A stretch of 64,000 nt of DNA from Brucella oryzae (GTDB taxonomy: Bacteria > Pseudomonadota > Alphaproteobacteria > Rhizobiales > Rhizobiaceae): positions 2,020,501 to 2,084,500 of the forward strand of contig JAAVLL010000001.1 in NCBI GenBank assembly GCA_012103035.1, written 5' to 3'. The notes beneath the pieces were generated by a model. That model was not told where the DNA came from. It saw only the letters and a program-made list of their open reading frames with translations, and made no database searches. Position numbers and translations under genes: made by a program. Below, one piece after another: positions 30,709-40,976 of the stretch (positions are counted from its first letter, which is position 1; every line of letters starts with the position of its first letter).

Positions 30709-33063
30709 CTAGCCCTTTTGCTTGCGGAGCCGTTCGATGGCCATCAGCACACGTTCCGGTGTTGCGGGCGCATCGAGGCGCGGGCAGACCTTGTGATCCG
30801 CCACGCTGGCAACGGCATCAGCCAGAGCATGCAGCACCGACAGACCAAGCGGCAGCGGCGGTTCACCGACAGCCTTGGAGCGATGGATTGTCGGCTCATA
30901 GGCCTCGGACCAGTCGGTCAGCGCGACATTGAAGATCTTGGGCCGGTCGGACGCCAATGGAATCTTGTAGGTGGACGGCGCATGGGTACGAAGCCGTCCC
31001 TTGTCGTCCCACACAAGCTCCTCGGTCGTCAGCCAGCCCATGCCCTGCACGAAGCCGCCTTCAACTTGACCGATATCGATGGCGCGGTTCAGGGAACGCC
31101 CGGTATCATGCAGAATATCGGTGCGCTCCACCACATATTCGCCAGTCAGAGTGTCGACGGAAACTTCGGAACAGGCTGCTCCGTAAGCATAGTAATAGAA
31201 GGCATGGCCCCGGCCCTTGGCACGGTCCCAGTGAATCTTCGGCGTCTTGTAGTGACCAGCCGCCGACAGCTGCACGCGACCGATAAAGGCCTGCTTTACG
31301 AGGTCGTTGAAGCTGATTTCCTGATTGCCGACGCGCACCCGGTTGGGAAGGAACACGACCTGATCTTCCGGCACCTGATATTGCTGCGCCGCAAAATGGA
31401 TGAGGCGTTTCTTGATCTGGCGGGCGGCATCCTGTGCAGCCATGCCGTTGAGATCGGCACCGGAAGAAGCCGCCGTCGGCGCTGTGTTCGGCACCTTGGC
31501 AGTGGTGGTCGCAGTGATCTTCACCCGATCAATGTCGATCTGGAATTCCTCGGCCACAACCTGCGCCACTTTCATATGGAGCCCCTGCCCCATTTCTGTG
31601 CCGCCATGGTTCATATGCACCGAGCCGTCATTATAGACATGCACCAGAGCGCCAGCCTGATTGGACTCCGTCTTGGTGAAGGAAATACCGAATTTCACCG
31701 GCGTCAGTGCCATGCCGCGTTTTACATAGCGGCTTTTCGCGTTGAATTCTCGGATCGCTTCGCGGCGCTTTGCATAATCGGAACTTTCCTCAAGTTCCGC
31801 AACGATGCGCTGAATGATGCAATCTTCGACCTTCTGATGGTAGGGCGTGACGTTGCGCGTCCCATCCTTACCCATCTCGTCGTAGAAATTGCGCTTGCGG
31901 ATTTCGAGCGGATCCTTGCCGACAGCGAAAGCCACTTCATCGATCACGCGTTCCGCACCGACCATGCCCTGCGGGCCGCCAAAGCCGCGAAATGCAGTGT
32001 TGGAAACCGTGTTCGTATAAAGCGGCGCCGACTGCGCATGAACAGCCGGGAAGAAATAGGCATTGTCGCAGTGGAACAGCGCGCGGTCGCCAACGGGTCC
32101 CGAAAGGTCAGCCGAAAAACCGGCGTTGAGGGCGAAAAGATAATCGACGCCCAGAATATTGCCGTCATCGTCGAAGCCGACTTCATAATCGATGACAAAG
32201 CCGTGGCGCTTGCCGGTCGAGGTCATGTCCTCATCGCGGTCGAGCCTAATCTTCATGGCGCGCTTGTGCTTCTTGGCCGCAATGGCTGCAATGGCCGCCC
32301 ACTGGTTGGCCTGCGTTTCCTTGCCGCCGAAGCCGCCGCCCATGCGGCGCACTTCCACCGTCACGGAATGGCTCGGCACGCCCAGCGCATGGGCAACCAG
32401 ATGCTGCGTTTCGCTCGGTCCCTGCGTTGAGCAATAGACGGTGACGTCTTCATCCTCGCCGGGAATAGCCAGAGAAACCTGGCCTTCCAGATAGAAATGA
32501 TCCTGCCCGCCAAGATACATGCGGTTCTTGATACGATGCGGCGCGGCGTCGATGGCCGCGCGTGCATCGCCGCGCTTCAGCGTCAATGGCGTGGTGACAA
32601 GCCGGTCCTTCAGACCGTCCAGCGCATCGATGGAATAAATGCCCGCTGCTTCCTCATATTCGATCTTCGCCAGACGGGCAGCGCGGCGCGCCTGATCGCG
32701 GGTTTTCGCGATAACCGCAAAGATCGGCTGGCCATGAAACTCGACCTTGTCGACGGCAAAGATCGGGTCGTCATGCATGCCCGATGGTGAAACATCATTT
32801 TCGCCGGGCACGTCCTTGTAGGTCAGCACGTCGATTACGCCGGGAGCGGCGCGCACTGCCGACAAGTCAATCGACTTGAATGAACCATGTGCAACGGACG
32901 AACAGCCGACCCCGATATGCAATGTGCCTTCGGGCTCCGGTATATCGTCGATGTAGACAGCCGTTCCGGTCACATGCTTGTGGGCGGAATCGTGTTTCTG
33001 GTCGGTCGCGACGCCACCCACAATGCGGGCGGCTTTCAATGCGTTTGCAGGATGCTTGTTCAT
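30709..33063 (-). CDS. xdhB: xanthine dehydrogenase molybdopterin subunit
   Basis: The intact 784-residue large subunit starts MNKHPANALKAARIVGG at 33063. It carries the molybdopterin motifs GGGFGGKETQANQ, FRGFGGPQG and the catalytic glutamate in AVGEPPLPLGLS near the C-terminus. With XdhA it oxidises hypoxanthine and xanthine to urate in the cytoplasm. It lies 11 bases after xdhA and is followed by xdhC. Confidence 0.95.
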   Translation of the reverse strand: MNKHPANALKAARIVGGVATDQKHDSAHKHVTGTAVYIDDIPEPEGTLHIGVGCSSVAHGSFKSIDLSAVRAAPGVIDVLTYKDVPGENDVSPSGMHDDPIFAVDKVEFHGQPIFAVIAKTRDQARRAARLAKIEYEEAAGIYSIDALDGLKDRLVTTPLTLKRGDARAAIDAAPHRIKNRMYLGGQDHFYLEGQVSLAIPGEDEDVTVYCSTQGPSETQHLVAHALGVPSHSVTVEVRRMGGGFGGKETQANQWAAIAAIAAKKHKRAMKIRLDRDEDMTSTGKRHGFVIDYEVGFDDDGNILGVDYLFALNAGFSADLSGPVGDRALFHCDNAYFFPAVHAQSAPLYTNTVSNTAFRGFGGPQGMVGAERVIDEVAFAVGKDPLEIRKRNFYDEMGKDGTRNVTPYHQKVEDCIIQRIVAELEESSDYAKRREAIREFNAKSRYVKRGMALTPVKFGISFTKTESNQAGALVHVYNDGSVHMNHGGTEMGQGLHMKVAQVVAEEFQIDIDRVKITATTTAKVPNTAPTAASSGADLNGMAAQDAARQIKKRLIHFAAQQYQVPEDQVVFLPNRVRVGNQEISFNDLVKQAFIGRVQLSAAGHYKTPKIHWDRAKGRGHAFYYYAYGAACSEVSVDTLTGEYVVERTDILHDTGRSLNRAIDIGQVEGGFVQGMGWLTTEELVWDDKGRLRTHAPSTYKIPLASDRPKIFNVALTDWSEAYEPTIHRSKAVGEPPLPLGLSVLHALADAVASVADHKVCPRLDAPATPERVLMAIERLRKQKG

Positions 33064-33073
33064 GATTGCCTCC

Positions 33074-34561
33074 TCACGCCGCCGCGATTTCAGCCGCACG
33101 CAGCGGCGTGTAACTGCCTTCCGTTTCGGCGAAGAAACGCCGCAACAGATTGCGCCGCGAGCAGCCGGTAATCCGCTGTCGCGCGCATATCGCTCAAGGG
33201 CGTATAGTCTTCAGCATAGGCTCCCAATGCCGCTTCAACCGTGGCCTCGGTCCAGGGCTTGCCCGTCAGTACCGCTTCCACCGCACGGGCGCGCTTTGGC
33301 GTTGCCGCCATGCCGCCATAGGCGATGCGAATTGTTTCCACATTGCCGGCCGTATCGAGCGTCAGGTGGAAGCTGCCCAGCGTCGCCGTAATGTCTTCCT
33401 CGAAGCGCTTCGATACCTTGTAAATGGCAAAATGGCTTCCTTTCGCCGGAACCGGTACATGCACGGCCTCGACGAACTCGCCGGGCTGGCGATCCTGCTT
33501 GCCATAAGCAATGAAGAACTCTTCCAGCGGTATGGTACGGCGCTCCGCCCCTTGCGCAGGGTCAGCCTGGCATTGAGCGCGATCAGCGGCGGCGGCGTGT
33601 CGCCAATCGGCGAACCATTGGCGATGTTGCCGCCGATGGTGCCCATATTGCGCACCTGCTCGCCACCAATGCGGTTGATGAGGCTCCCCAGCTGCGGAAT
33701 GCGCCGGGCAAGAAATCCGAACGCTTCCGTGTAGGTGACACCTGCGCCGATGGTAACAACACCATTTTCCTCACGGATGGAGCGCAATTCCTCCAGATGG
33801 CCGATAAAGACGACCGGGGAAATATCGCGCATCATCTTCGTGACCCACAGGCCCACATCGGTGGAACCGGCAACGATGGTTGCCTTCGGCTCTGCCGCCA
33901 AAATGGTCGCGAAATCATCGATATCACCGGGCACGATCAGGCGGTCCTTGCCTTCACCCACTTCCACCCGCATGCCATCGCGCATGGCGGTCAGCTGTTC
34001 AAGAACATGGGTGCGCTCGGCTGCGAGCGGATCTTCCATGACTGTGCCATAGTCAGAAATGATGCGGGCGGCGCGCATGATCGCCTCATAGCCCGTGCAG
34101 CGGCAAAGATTGCCCTGCAAGGCTTTTTCGATCTGCGCATCGGCAGGCTTCGGCTCGCGCATCCACAAAGCGTAAAGCGACATGACAAAACCCGGCGTGC
34201 AGAAACCGCATTGCGAGCCATGGAACTCGATCATCGCCTTTTGCACCGGATGCAGATCGCCATCGGCCCCGCGCAGATGCTCGATGGTCACAACATGGCA
34301 GCCATCCAGCGAACCCATGAAACGGATGCAGGCATTGACGCTCTCATAAACGAGCTTTCCGTCGGAAATCTTGCCGACCAGCACCGTGCACGCTCCGCAA
34401 TCGCCCTCGCCGCAACCTTCCTTGGTGCCACGCAGCTTGGCGGACAACCGCAAATAGTCGAGCAGCGTTTCGGCCGGGGAAACGCGGTCGAGTTCGACCT
34501 TTTCACCGTTCAGAAGAAAGCGGATCGTGTGTCGCACAGACTGGTGCACAGGCTGATTCAT
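33074..34561 (-). CDS. xdhA: xanthine dehydrogenase FeS/FAD subunit (frame broken)
   Basis: The repaired subunit is about 496 residues. It has a plant-type [2Fe-2S] domain ([12 protein letters not shown]), a second cluster domain (CGFCTPGF and LCRCTGYE), and an FAD domain ([25 protein letters not shown]). It passes electrons from the molybdenum site to NAD. A G is lost near 33548 and two bases near 33157. The ATG at 34561 lies five bases before the hiuH stop on the minus strand. Confidence 0.92.
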
Positions 34562-34566
34562 GGCGC

Positions 34567-34929
34567 TTAGCTCCCGCGATAGGTGGAATAGGAAAACGGC
34601 GAAACGAGAAGCGGTATGATAATGCGCTTTTTCATCGGAAATGCCAAAGCGCAGAGGGACGACATCAAGGAACGGTACAGCATTTTCGGTCTTGCCGAAA
34701 TATTCGCCGACATGGAACAGCAGCTCGTAAGAACCTGCCCGCAAATTCTCGCCCGACAGCAGCGGCTCGTTGCAGCGGCCATCGTCATTGGTGCGAATTT
34801 CCCGGATTGGTTCGACCTGCTGATTCTCGACGCGGCGCAATTCGATGCGCAGATTTGCAGCTGGTTTGCCGCTTACCGTGTCGAGGACATGCGTCGTCAA
34901 CCGGCCATTACCGCTTTTTCCTGACCCAT
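34567..34929 (-). CDS. hiuH: 5-hydroxyisourate hydrolase (frame broken)
   Basis: The repaired transthyretin-like protein is 121 residues and begins [18 protein letters not shown]. It has the signature LTTHVLD, the arginine in RIELRRV and the C-terminal STYRGS that completes the active site. It hydrolyses the PuuD product to OHCU. One A is missing near 34910 and two bases near 34620. It heads hiuH-xdhA-xdhB-xdhC. Confidence 0.9.
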
Positions 34930-35116
34930 TTGCACTCCTGCAGCTTGCTGATTCTCTAACCACGTGGGTTGGAAAATGCTGCAAGCTTTTGATTTCTGGT
35001 AGTTTATTTGAGCCCAACGTCGCCATTGGCTGTGGGGCCGCAAACCACACCATGTTCCCAGCATTCAGTATTTCGCGATCCTCCTCATTGCGAAAGATGG
35101 TTATCGTTGGATGTCT

Positions 35117-35130
35117 TTCAAATTTTTGAA
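35117..35130. promoter_or_regulatory. palindrome in the hiuH/puuE divergent promoter
   Basis: TTCAAATTTTTGAA is a perfect dyad 66 bases before the puuE start. It is a plausible operator for the LysR- or IclR-type regulator of the island, but no experimental consensus is known to me. Confidence 0.35.
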
Positions 35131-35195
35131 GGGGAATAATAGCGATAAATCTTTATTATCATGAGTAAAACGAACGAAATGAGGGAAAACCTGCA

Positions 35196-36620
35196 ATGAA
35201 ATATCCGCGCAATCTCGTCGGCTATGGACGCAACACGCCAGATCCGCGCTGGCCAGGGGAGCCAATATCGCTGTTCAGTTCGTCGTCAACTATGAGGAAG
35301 GCGGCGAATGCAGCATTCTCGACGGCGATGCGGCCTCCGAATGCCTTCTGTCCGAGATTGTCGGCGCGCAGCCTGGCAGGGCCAGCGCAACCTCAATATG
35401 GAATCTATCTACGAATATGGCGCGCGCTCCGGCTTCTGGCGTCTGTGGCGCGCATTTACCCGCCGCAACATGCCCGTCACCGTCTATGGCGTGACGCTCG
35501 CCATGGCGCGCAACCCCGAAGCGGTTGCAGCGATGAAGGAAGCCGACTGGGAAATTGCCAGCCACGGATTGCGTTGGTGGGAATATAAGGACGTGCCGGA
35601 AGAGGTGGAACGCAAGCACATCCGCGATGCGGTTCGCCTTCATACGGAGATCACCGGCTCGCGCCCGCTTGGCATCTATCAGGGCAAGCCTTCCGACAAC
35701 ACGCTGAAACTGGTGATGGAAGAAGGCGGTTTTCTTTATTCCGCCGACTCCTATGCCGACGAGCTGCCTTACTGGGTTGAAGGCCCGAACGGACCGCATC
35801 TGATCGTGCCATATACGCTTGATGCCAACGACATGCGTTTTGCAACGCCGCAGGGTTTTAATTCCGGCGACCAGTTCTATACCTATCTGAAGGACACGTT
35901 CGACGTGCTCTACCGTGAGGGTGCGGAAGGTTCACCGAAGATGATGTCCATCGGCCTGCATTGCCGCCTTGTCGGCCGTCCCGGTCGCGTGGCCGCACTC
36001 GAACGGTTCCTCGACTATGTGCAAAGCCATGACAAGGTCTGGGTGGCGAAGCGCGTCGATATCGCCCGCCACTGGCATGAAAACCATAAGCCGGTCACAG
36101 CCGACGTCGTGCCGTCGAAAGCCGACAAGGATGCATTCGTTGCGCGCTATGGCAGCATTTTCGAGCATTCGCCCTGGATCGCCGAACGCGCATATGAAGC
36201 CGGTTTCAACCGAGAAGAAGACACCGCATCTGGCCTTGCGGCCGCGATGACGAAGGCATTTCGTGCCGCTTCGGCAGATGAGCGGCTTGCGGTCTTGAAG
36301 GCGCATCCGGATCTTGCCGGCAAGCTTGCGCAGGCCAGACGGCTCACGGCGGAATCGACCGCCGAACAGGCAGGAGCCGGTCTCGATGCGCTAACCGATG
36401 CCGAAAAACAGGCTTTCACCGAACTGAATGACGCTTATACCGCGAAATTCGGCTTTCCGTTCATCATTGCCGTGAAGGGCCGTAACAAAAGGAAATTCTC
36501 GACGCTTTCCAGCGCCGGGTTTCCAATGACCGCGACACGGAGTTTGAAACGGCCTGCGCTCAGGTGGAGCGTATCGCCCTCCTGCGCCTCAAGGATATTC
36601 TGCCGGAAGCGCTCTACTGA
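35196..36620 (+). CDS. puuE: PuuE-type allantoinase fused to OHCU decarboxylase (frame broken)
   Basis: The repaired fusion is about 475 residues. Residues 1 to about 310 are a polysaccharide-deacetylase-type allantoinase (MKYPRNLVGYGRNTPDPRWP, WEIASHGLRWWEY). Residues from about 315 on are an OHCU decarboxylase with the catalytic His in LKAHPDLAGKLA and FGFPFIIAVKG. It would decarboxylate OHCU to S-allantoin and open the ring to allantoate. G is lost near 35258, C near 35372 and A near 36487. Confidence 0.88.
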
Positions 36621-36665
36621 TCCTGCCGCCTGGAAGGTCGGCTTCTCACATAAGGAATTCCCCAT

Positions 36666-37499
36666 ATGGGCAACGACAAGAACAATCGCAGCTATTACGC
36701 ACCGACAGGCGGATTGCCGCCGCAGACCCAGCTTCTCACTGATCGCGCCATGTTCACCGAAGCCTATGCGGTGATCCCAAAGGGCACGTTCAGCGATATC
36801 GTAACGAGCTTCCTTCCCTTCTGGGACAAGACGCGGCTTTGGGTGATTGCGCGCCCCTTTCTGGCTTTGCCGAGACCTTCTCGCAATACATCATGGAAGT
36901 GCAGCCAGGCGGCGGCAGCGACCGTGCCGAGCTGGATGAAAGCGCGCAAGGTGTGCTGTTCGTTGTTGAGGGTGAGATTGCCGTCACCGTGGCAGGCAAG
37001 ACACACACGCTGACCGAAGGCGGCTATGCCTATCTGCCACCGAAGAGCGGCTGGACGCTCCGCAACAATGGCGCGGCAACAGCGCGGTTCCATTGGGTGC
37101 GCAAGGCATATGAATATGTCGACGGGCTTGATGTTCCCGACCCCTATTCCTCAACGAAAGGATATCGCGCCCAACCCGATGCCGGACACCAACGGCGCCT
37201 GGGCGACGACCCGCTTTGTCGACCCGAACGATCTGCGTCACGACATGCATGTCACCATCGTGACCCTGATGCCCGGCGGCGTCATTCCATTTGCAGAAAC
37301 CCACGTCATGGAACACGGGCTTTATGTGCTGGAGGGCAAGGCAGTCTATCGGCTCAATCAGGACTGGGTGGAAGTAGAAGCAGGCGACTTTATGTGGCTG
37401 CGCGCATTCTGCCCGCAGGCCTGTTATGCGGGTGGTCCCGGCAAGTTCCGATACCTGCTCTACAAGGACGTTAATCGGCATATGAAGCTCTCGCGATAG
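36666..37499 (+). CDS. bicupin, (S)-ureidoglycine aminohydrolase-like (frame broken)
   Basis: The repaired protein is about 278 residues with two cupin domains. The second has the metal-site arrangement PFAETHVMEHGLYVLEG. It matches the AllE/YlbA family that removes ammonia from S-ureidoglycine to give S-ureidoglycolate, which fits its position after puuE. The enzyme producing ureidoglycine (allantoate amidohydrolase) is not in the window. A C is lost near 36870, and two more bases near 37152 and 37162. Confidence 0.82.
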
Positions 37500-37598
37500 G
37501 CCACACCCGACTCATATAAGGGGTCGATCTTGAGGCTTCTGACATGATTACAACTTGCCTGAAAATCACTCCACGGTCTTGAGTATCTGCATATAACG

Positions 37599-37624
37599 AA
37601 AAGGCCGGATCACTCCGGCCTTTT
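37599..37624 (+). terminator. rho-independent terminator after the bicupin gene
   Basis: AAAAGGCCGGA pairs with TCCGGCCTTTT across TCAC. The stem is strong and symmetric, ending the puuE-bicupin transcript. Confidence 0.85.
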
Positions 37625-37687
37625 CCTATCTGGGAACAACCGCGCGCTCAAGCCCGCAGTTCAGATATTCTGGAGGAGGTATCCCCA

Positions 37688-37940
37688 GTGCGGTTCCTGT
37701 TTTACGGAACCGCACAATCCGTTTGCTTTTACGCGGCTCTGAACGCAAAATCGCTTCGCACTTTTGCTGGAAATACCTATTGCGGTTCCGGTTAAAAGGA
37801 GTCGTCGGAACCGCTCTGGGTATTTGTTTCGCCGCATTATCCTACGCAAAACCGCTTCGCACTTTTGCTGGAAATGCTCCAGCGGTCTGATTCCGATATT
37901 TGCATCCCTCGGATATGAGCGCTGAGCAAATATCGGAGTC
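37688..37940. repeat. intergenic cluster of palindromic elements with repeat A copies 3 and 4
   Basis: The 37.5-38.04 kb gap has no gene. It holds GTGCGGTTCC/GGAACCGCAC (37688-37715), repeat A at 37741-37776, GCGGTTCCG/CGGAACCGC (37782-37814), repeat A again at 37831-37878, and a 15-base stem (37889-37903 with 37926-37940). It looks like a nest of short palindromic repeats of Bru-RS type inserted into each other. Confidence 0.75.
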
Positions 37941-37966
37941 AAAAGACTACTAATAACTTTATGAAT

Positions 37967-38044
37967 CTAGTGGATTTTTCGAATTTGAAGTTTGAAATGG
38001 GATTAGTATCGGACGGGTATCAAACGTCAAATTCAATCCACTAG
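37967..38044 (-). terminator. long inverted repeat at the 3' end of porin 1
   Basis: CTAGTGGATT at 37967 pairs with AATCCACTAG at 38035, and the arms extend inward with GAATTTGAAGTTTGA against TCAAACGTCAAATTC (one mismatch). The right arm contains the porin stop codon. The structure would form a stable 3' stem in the porin mRNA. Confidence 0.6.
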
Positions 38045-39190
38045 AAAGAACGCTGAAAGCGGACCATTCCCGCCAAGCGTCCTTACCATCCAGTACCGAC
38101 TTCTCGTCGCTCCATTTTGTGTAAGAGACTTCGGGTGTGACAGTGAAACCCGAAACGACTTCGTAAGCGACATTTGCAGTTGCCGCGAAAGTTGAAGTTC
38201 CATCGTAAGCGGCCTGGAGATTAAACGTCGCCTTCTGGCTGGCACGGAAGGAAGCGCCGCCCCAAACAGCCCAATCGCCACCCCAGGTACCGTAGAAACT
38301 GTTGATAGCACGAATTCCACCGATAACAGTCCGTCGTTACCCACCACGCGGATATATTCATCATCGATATTCTTATAGCCGCCCATAACCCATAAGGAAA
38401 AACGGTCGGTCACATTGACATCGGCGCGGATTTTTCCGGCCCAGCCTTCATTAAGTGAGTCATATGCAGCTACAGCCGTCAAAGCGCCCCAGCCCTGTGC
38501 AAAACGAAGGCCACCAACGACATGAGGCGTATAATCGTCAATCGTGCCGTAATAACCATATCGCGAATCGGTATCCACGTTGTTGCCCTGTTCGAGCGAC
38601 AGGATTGCGGAGAACCCGTTACCACTCGTGAAAGTGTAGCTGATGAGGCCTGTGCGGTAGCCACCCGCCAGGATCACATCGTCGTTGATGACGTTACCCA
38701 ATTTGCCTGGAAATGTGACGAAAGCCGATTCATCGAGACCAACGCGCAGGCCGCCGAGCTGGATATAGGCAAAACGAAGTGCGCCCGAAGCGCCTTCATA
38801 ACCATCAGCCCAGTCATAGCGCGTTTCCGCAAAGGTCGTCAGAGTACCGAGTTCCGTTTCCGAAGCCGTACTCAAGCGTAACGTAAACCGTGCAAGCTTT
38901 CGCCAAGTCTTATTGCCATCCACATCACTTGCGAAGGCACCGTCGACACTTCTGTAGAAGCCCCGGCCATATACATTGTCGCCGCCAGCTGCATCGTAAC
39001 GCACGTAACCTGAAATGCGCAGGCAGGTTTCCGTGCCGGGAATATAGAAGTAGCCCGCTCCATAAGCATCACAGACGCGTACATATTCGACAGCTTCAGG
39101 TTCCGGCGCAATTACCGCGTCGGCAGCATAAGCACTTGATATGCTCACCAACGTCGCCGCACATCCACATAATATATTCTTCAATTTCAT
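38041..39190 (-). CDS. Omp2-type porin 1 (frame broken)
   Basis: The repaired porin is about 383 residues. It has a signal peptide, then [18 protein letters not shown], and a C-terminal phenylalanine in MVRFQRSF, as outer-membrane beta-barrels require. It is closely similar to porin 2 over its whole length, with differences mainly in surface loops. The two correspond to the Omp2a/Omp2b pair of Brucella; which is which cannot be decided here. One G is missing near 38311 and one near 38070. The true stop is at 38041-38043. Confidence 0.88.
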
Positions 39191-39437
39191 GCCTACCTCC
39201 TGTTGATCTGGTGCCAGCCCATTTAGCTACAACCGGCAGCCCTCATCAACACTATAAAACAAATATAAATATGTATTATTTACAATGTTGCATCTTTAAT
39301 ACTAATTATTATTTAGTAATTTTCTTTGAAGATTATAATAATTTAATTAAATTATAAAATATTATGCGGAATATTATGAATATATATTCCAAATAATACC
39401 TCTAAATTACTTTATAATAAAACTGGAAGGCGCAACA

Positions 39438-39461
39438 AAAACGGCGAGCCGAGGCTCGCCG
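39438..39461 (-). terminator. strong minus-strand terminator far from any stop codon
   Basis: CGGCGAGCC pairs with GGCTCGCCG across a two-base loop and is followed on the minus strand by TTTTTG. The nearest upstream coding end is porin 2, 370 bases away. It may end a long porin 2 untranslated region or a separate small RNA. Confidence 0.75.
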
Positions 39462-39527
39462 TGCCATTCTTTCGACTGGAGATCAAAATTGAAAATAGCG
39501 CAGTCCTTCTACACTATCGAATGGCTC

Positions 39528-39600
39528 TTTCAATGTAGTATAGATACATTGAAATGAAAAGTTAATTTAGTGTATAAATTATTATATAATTTATACACTA
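39528..39600. promoter_or_regulatory. two consecutive AT-rich dyads between the porins
   Basis: TTTCAATGTA/TACATTGAAA spans 39528-39554 with a seven-base loop. A second, near-perfect 33-base palindrome spans 39568-39600 (AGTGTATAAATTAT and its complement). They could be operators or stems of a structured RNA ending at the terminator at 39438. Confidence 0.5.
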
Positions 39601-39665
39601 TTTAACTCAAATAAACACTGATTTAATTGGGTGCAATACAAGTAAATATTTATATATACTAACGC

Positions 39666-39727
39666 AACTCCCGAAAGTGGGGACCAGGTTAGGGAGTTAT
39701 GCGTGAAAACAAATAGATAGAGCCGTT
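39666..39727. repeat. dispersed repeat family B, copy 1
   Basis: CTCCCGAAAGTGGGGACC and GCGTGAAAACAAATAGATAG match a second copy at 57410-57474 (CTCCTGAAAGTGGGAACC, TGTGAAAACAGATGGATAG). Similar sequences are common between genes in Brucellaceae, from memory. Confidence 0.6.
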
Positions 39728-39830
39728 CCAGCGACTCCATTTTAACTGGCAACGCTCTAAATACCCATCCACTTACCCAAGGCGGCAGAGGGATTACCTT
39801 CTGAGATAGACAGGCACGCCCCAACCAACA

Positions 39831-40976
39831 TCAGAACGAGCGCTGGAAGCGGACCATGCCCTGAACAGCATCTTTCCCGTTAAGATAAGACTTGCTGTCA
39901 CGCCATTTGGTATAAGAGACTTCCGGCGTAACTGTGAAGCCCGGAACCATTTCGTAGGCCACGTTGGCAGTGGCTGCGAAAGTACTGGTGTCGTCATAGG
40001 CAAGCTGCGCGTTGATGACGGCCTTGTCGGTAGCCTTGAATGCCGCACCGCCCCATACAGCCCAATCCCCGCCCCATGTGCCATAGAAGCTGTTGATCGC
40101 ACGAACAGGACCAAGCACGTCGCCATTGCCGTTGGCCACGTCAATATATTGGTCTTTCATGGACTTATAGCCGCCCATCGCCCAGACAGAGAAACGGTCC
40201 GTAATGTTTACGTCGCCACGAACCTTGCCGGCCCATTCTTCATTGCGCGCGTCATATGCTGCAACAGCGGCAATCTTGCCCCAGCCGCCTTCATATTTCA
40301 GACCACCAACGACATGCGGGGTGTAATCCTTGATGACGCCGTTGAAGCCGTATTTGTTATCCGTATCTTCATTATTGCCCTGTTCGAGCGACAGGATGGC
40401 AGAGAAGCCGTTGCCACCGGTGAAGGTGTAGCTGATCAGGCCCGTACGATAACCGCCGGCGAGAATCACATCATCGTTGATGACATTGCCAAGGTAGCCC
40501 GGAAAGGTGACGAAAGCCGATTCATCAAGACCAACCCGGAGTCCACCAAGCTGGATATAGGCAAAGCGCAGCGAACCGGAGGAACCTTCAACGCCATTAC
40601 CCCAATCATATCGGGTTTCGGCAAAGGTCTTCAAAGTGCCGAGCTCGGTTTCCGAAGCCGTCGAGAGACGCAGCGTAAAGCGGGCTTTGTTATCCCACGA
40701 GTTGCGGCGCGTATCGACGCTGCCGTCACGGTCAACGAAACCGCGTCCATAGACATTGTCACCGCCAGTGGCGTCGTATCGGACATAGCCGGATACGCGA
40801 AGGCAGGTTTCGGTGCCCGGAATGTAGAAATATCCAGCACCATAGGCATCGCAGACGCGAACATATTCAACGGATTCAGGCTCAGGCGCCACGACGGCAT
40901 CGGCAGCATGGGCACCTGTAATAGCGGCCAGCGATGCCGCGGAGCCGAGAAGCAGGCTCTTGAGTTTCATTTTCAT
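39831..40976 (-). CDS. Omp2-type porin 2 (intact)
   Basis: The intact 381-residue porin has a signal peptide ([20 protein letters not shown]... cleaved after GAHA) and the mature start [18 protein letters not shown]. It ends in the beta-barrel terminus MVRFQRSF. Omp2 porins form trimeric diffusion channels in the outer membrane. It lies in the same orientation as porin 1, unlike the inverted omp2a/omp2b pair of classical Brucella. ATG at 40970 is an alternative start. Confidence 0.92.
   Translation of the reverse strand: MKMKLKSLLLGSAASLAAITGAHAADAVVAPEPESVEYVRVCDAYGAGYFYIPGTETCLRVSGYVRYDATGGDNVYGRGFVDRDGSVDTRRNSWDNKARFTLRLSTASETELGTLKTFAETRYDWGNGVEGSSGSLRFAYIQLGGLRVGLDESAFVTFPGYLGNVINDDVILAGGYRTGLISYTFTGGNGFSAILSLEQGNNEDTDNKYGFNGVIKDYTPHVVGGLKYEGGWGKIAAVAAYDARNEEWAGKVRGDVNITDRFSVWAMGGYKSMKDQYIDVANGNGDVLGPVRAINSFYGTWGGDWAVWGGAAFKATDKAVINAQLAYDDTSTFAATANVAYEMVPGFTVTPEVSYTKWRDSKSYLNGKDAVQGMVRFQRSF

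Larger units (their letters stand above)
39191..39830. other. AT-rich inter-porin region, no protein gene
   Basis: This 640-base gap is far more AT-rich than the rest of the window. It contains the promoter of porin 1, a strong minus-strand terminator (39438-39461), two AT-rich dyads (39528-39554, 39568-39600) and a family B repeat (39666-39727). No convincing coding frame is present. Confidence 0.7.

Noticed and set aside
30523..32430. 635-residue plus-strand frame
   Set aside because: It is antisense to xdhB and xdhC and has no conserved motif.
37688..37940. CRISPR array
   Set aside because: The repeats are unevenly spaced, differ from each other and are palindromic elements rather than repeat-spacer units.
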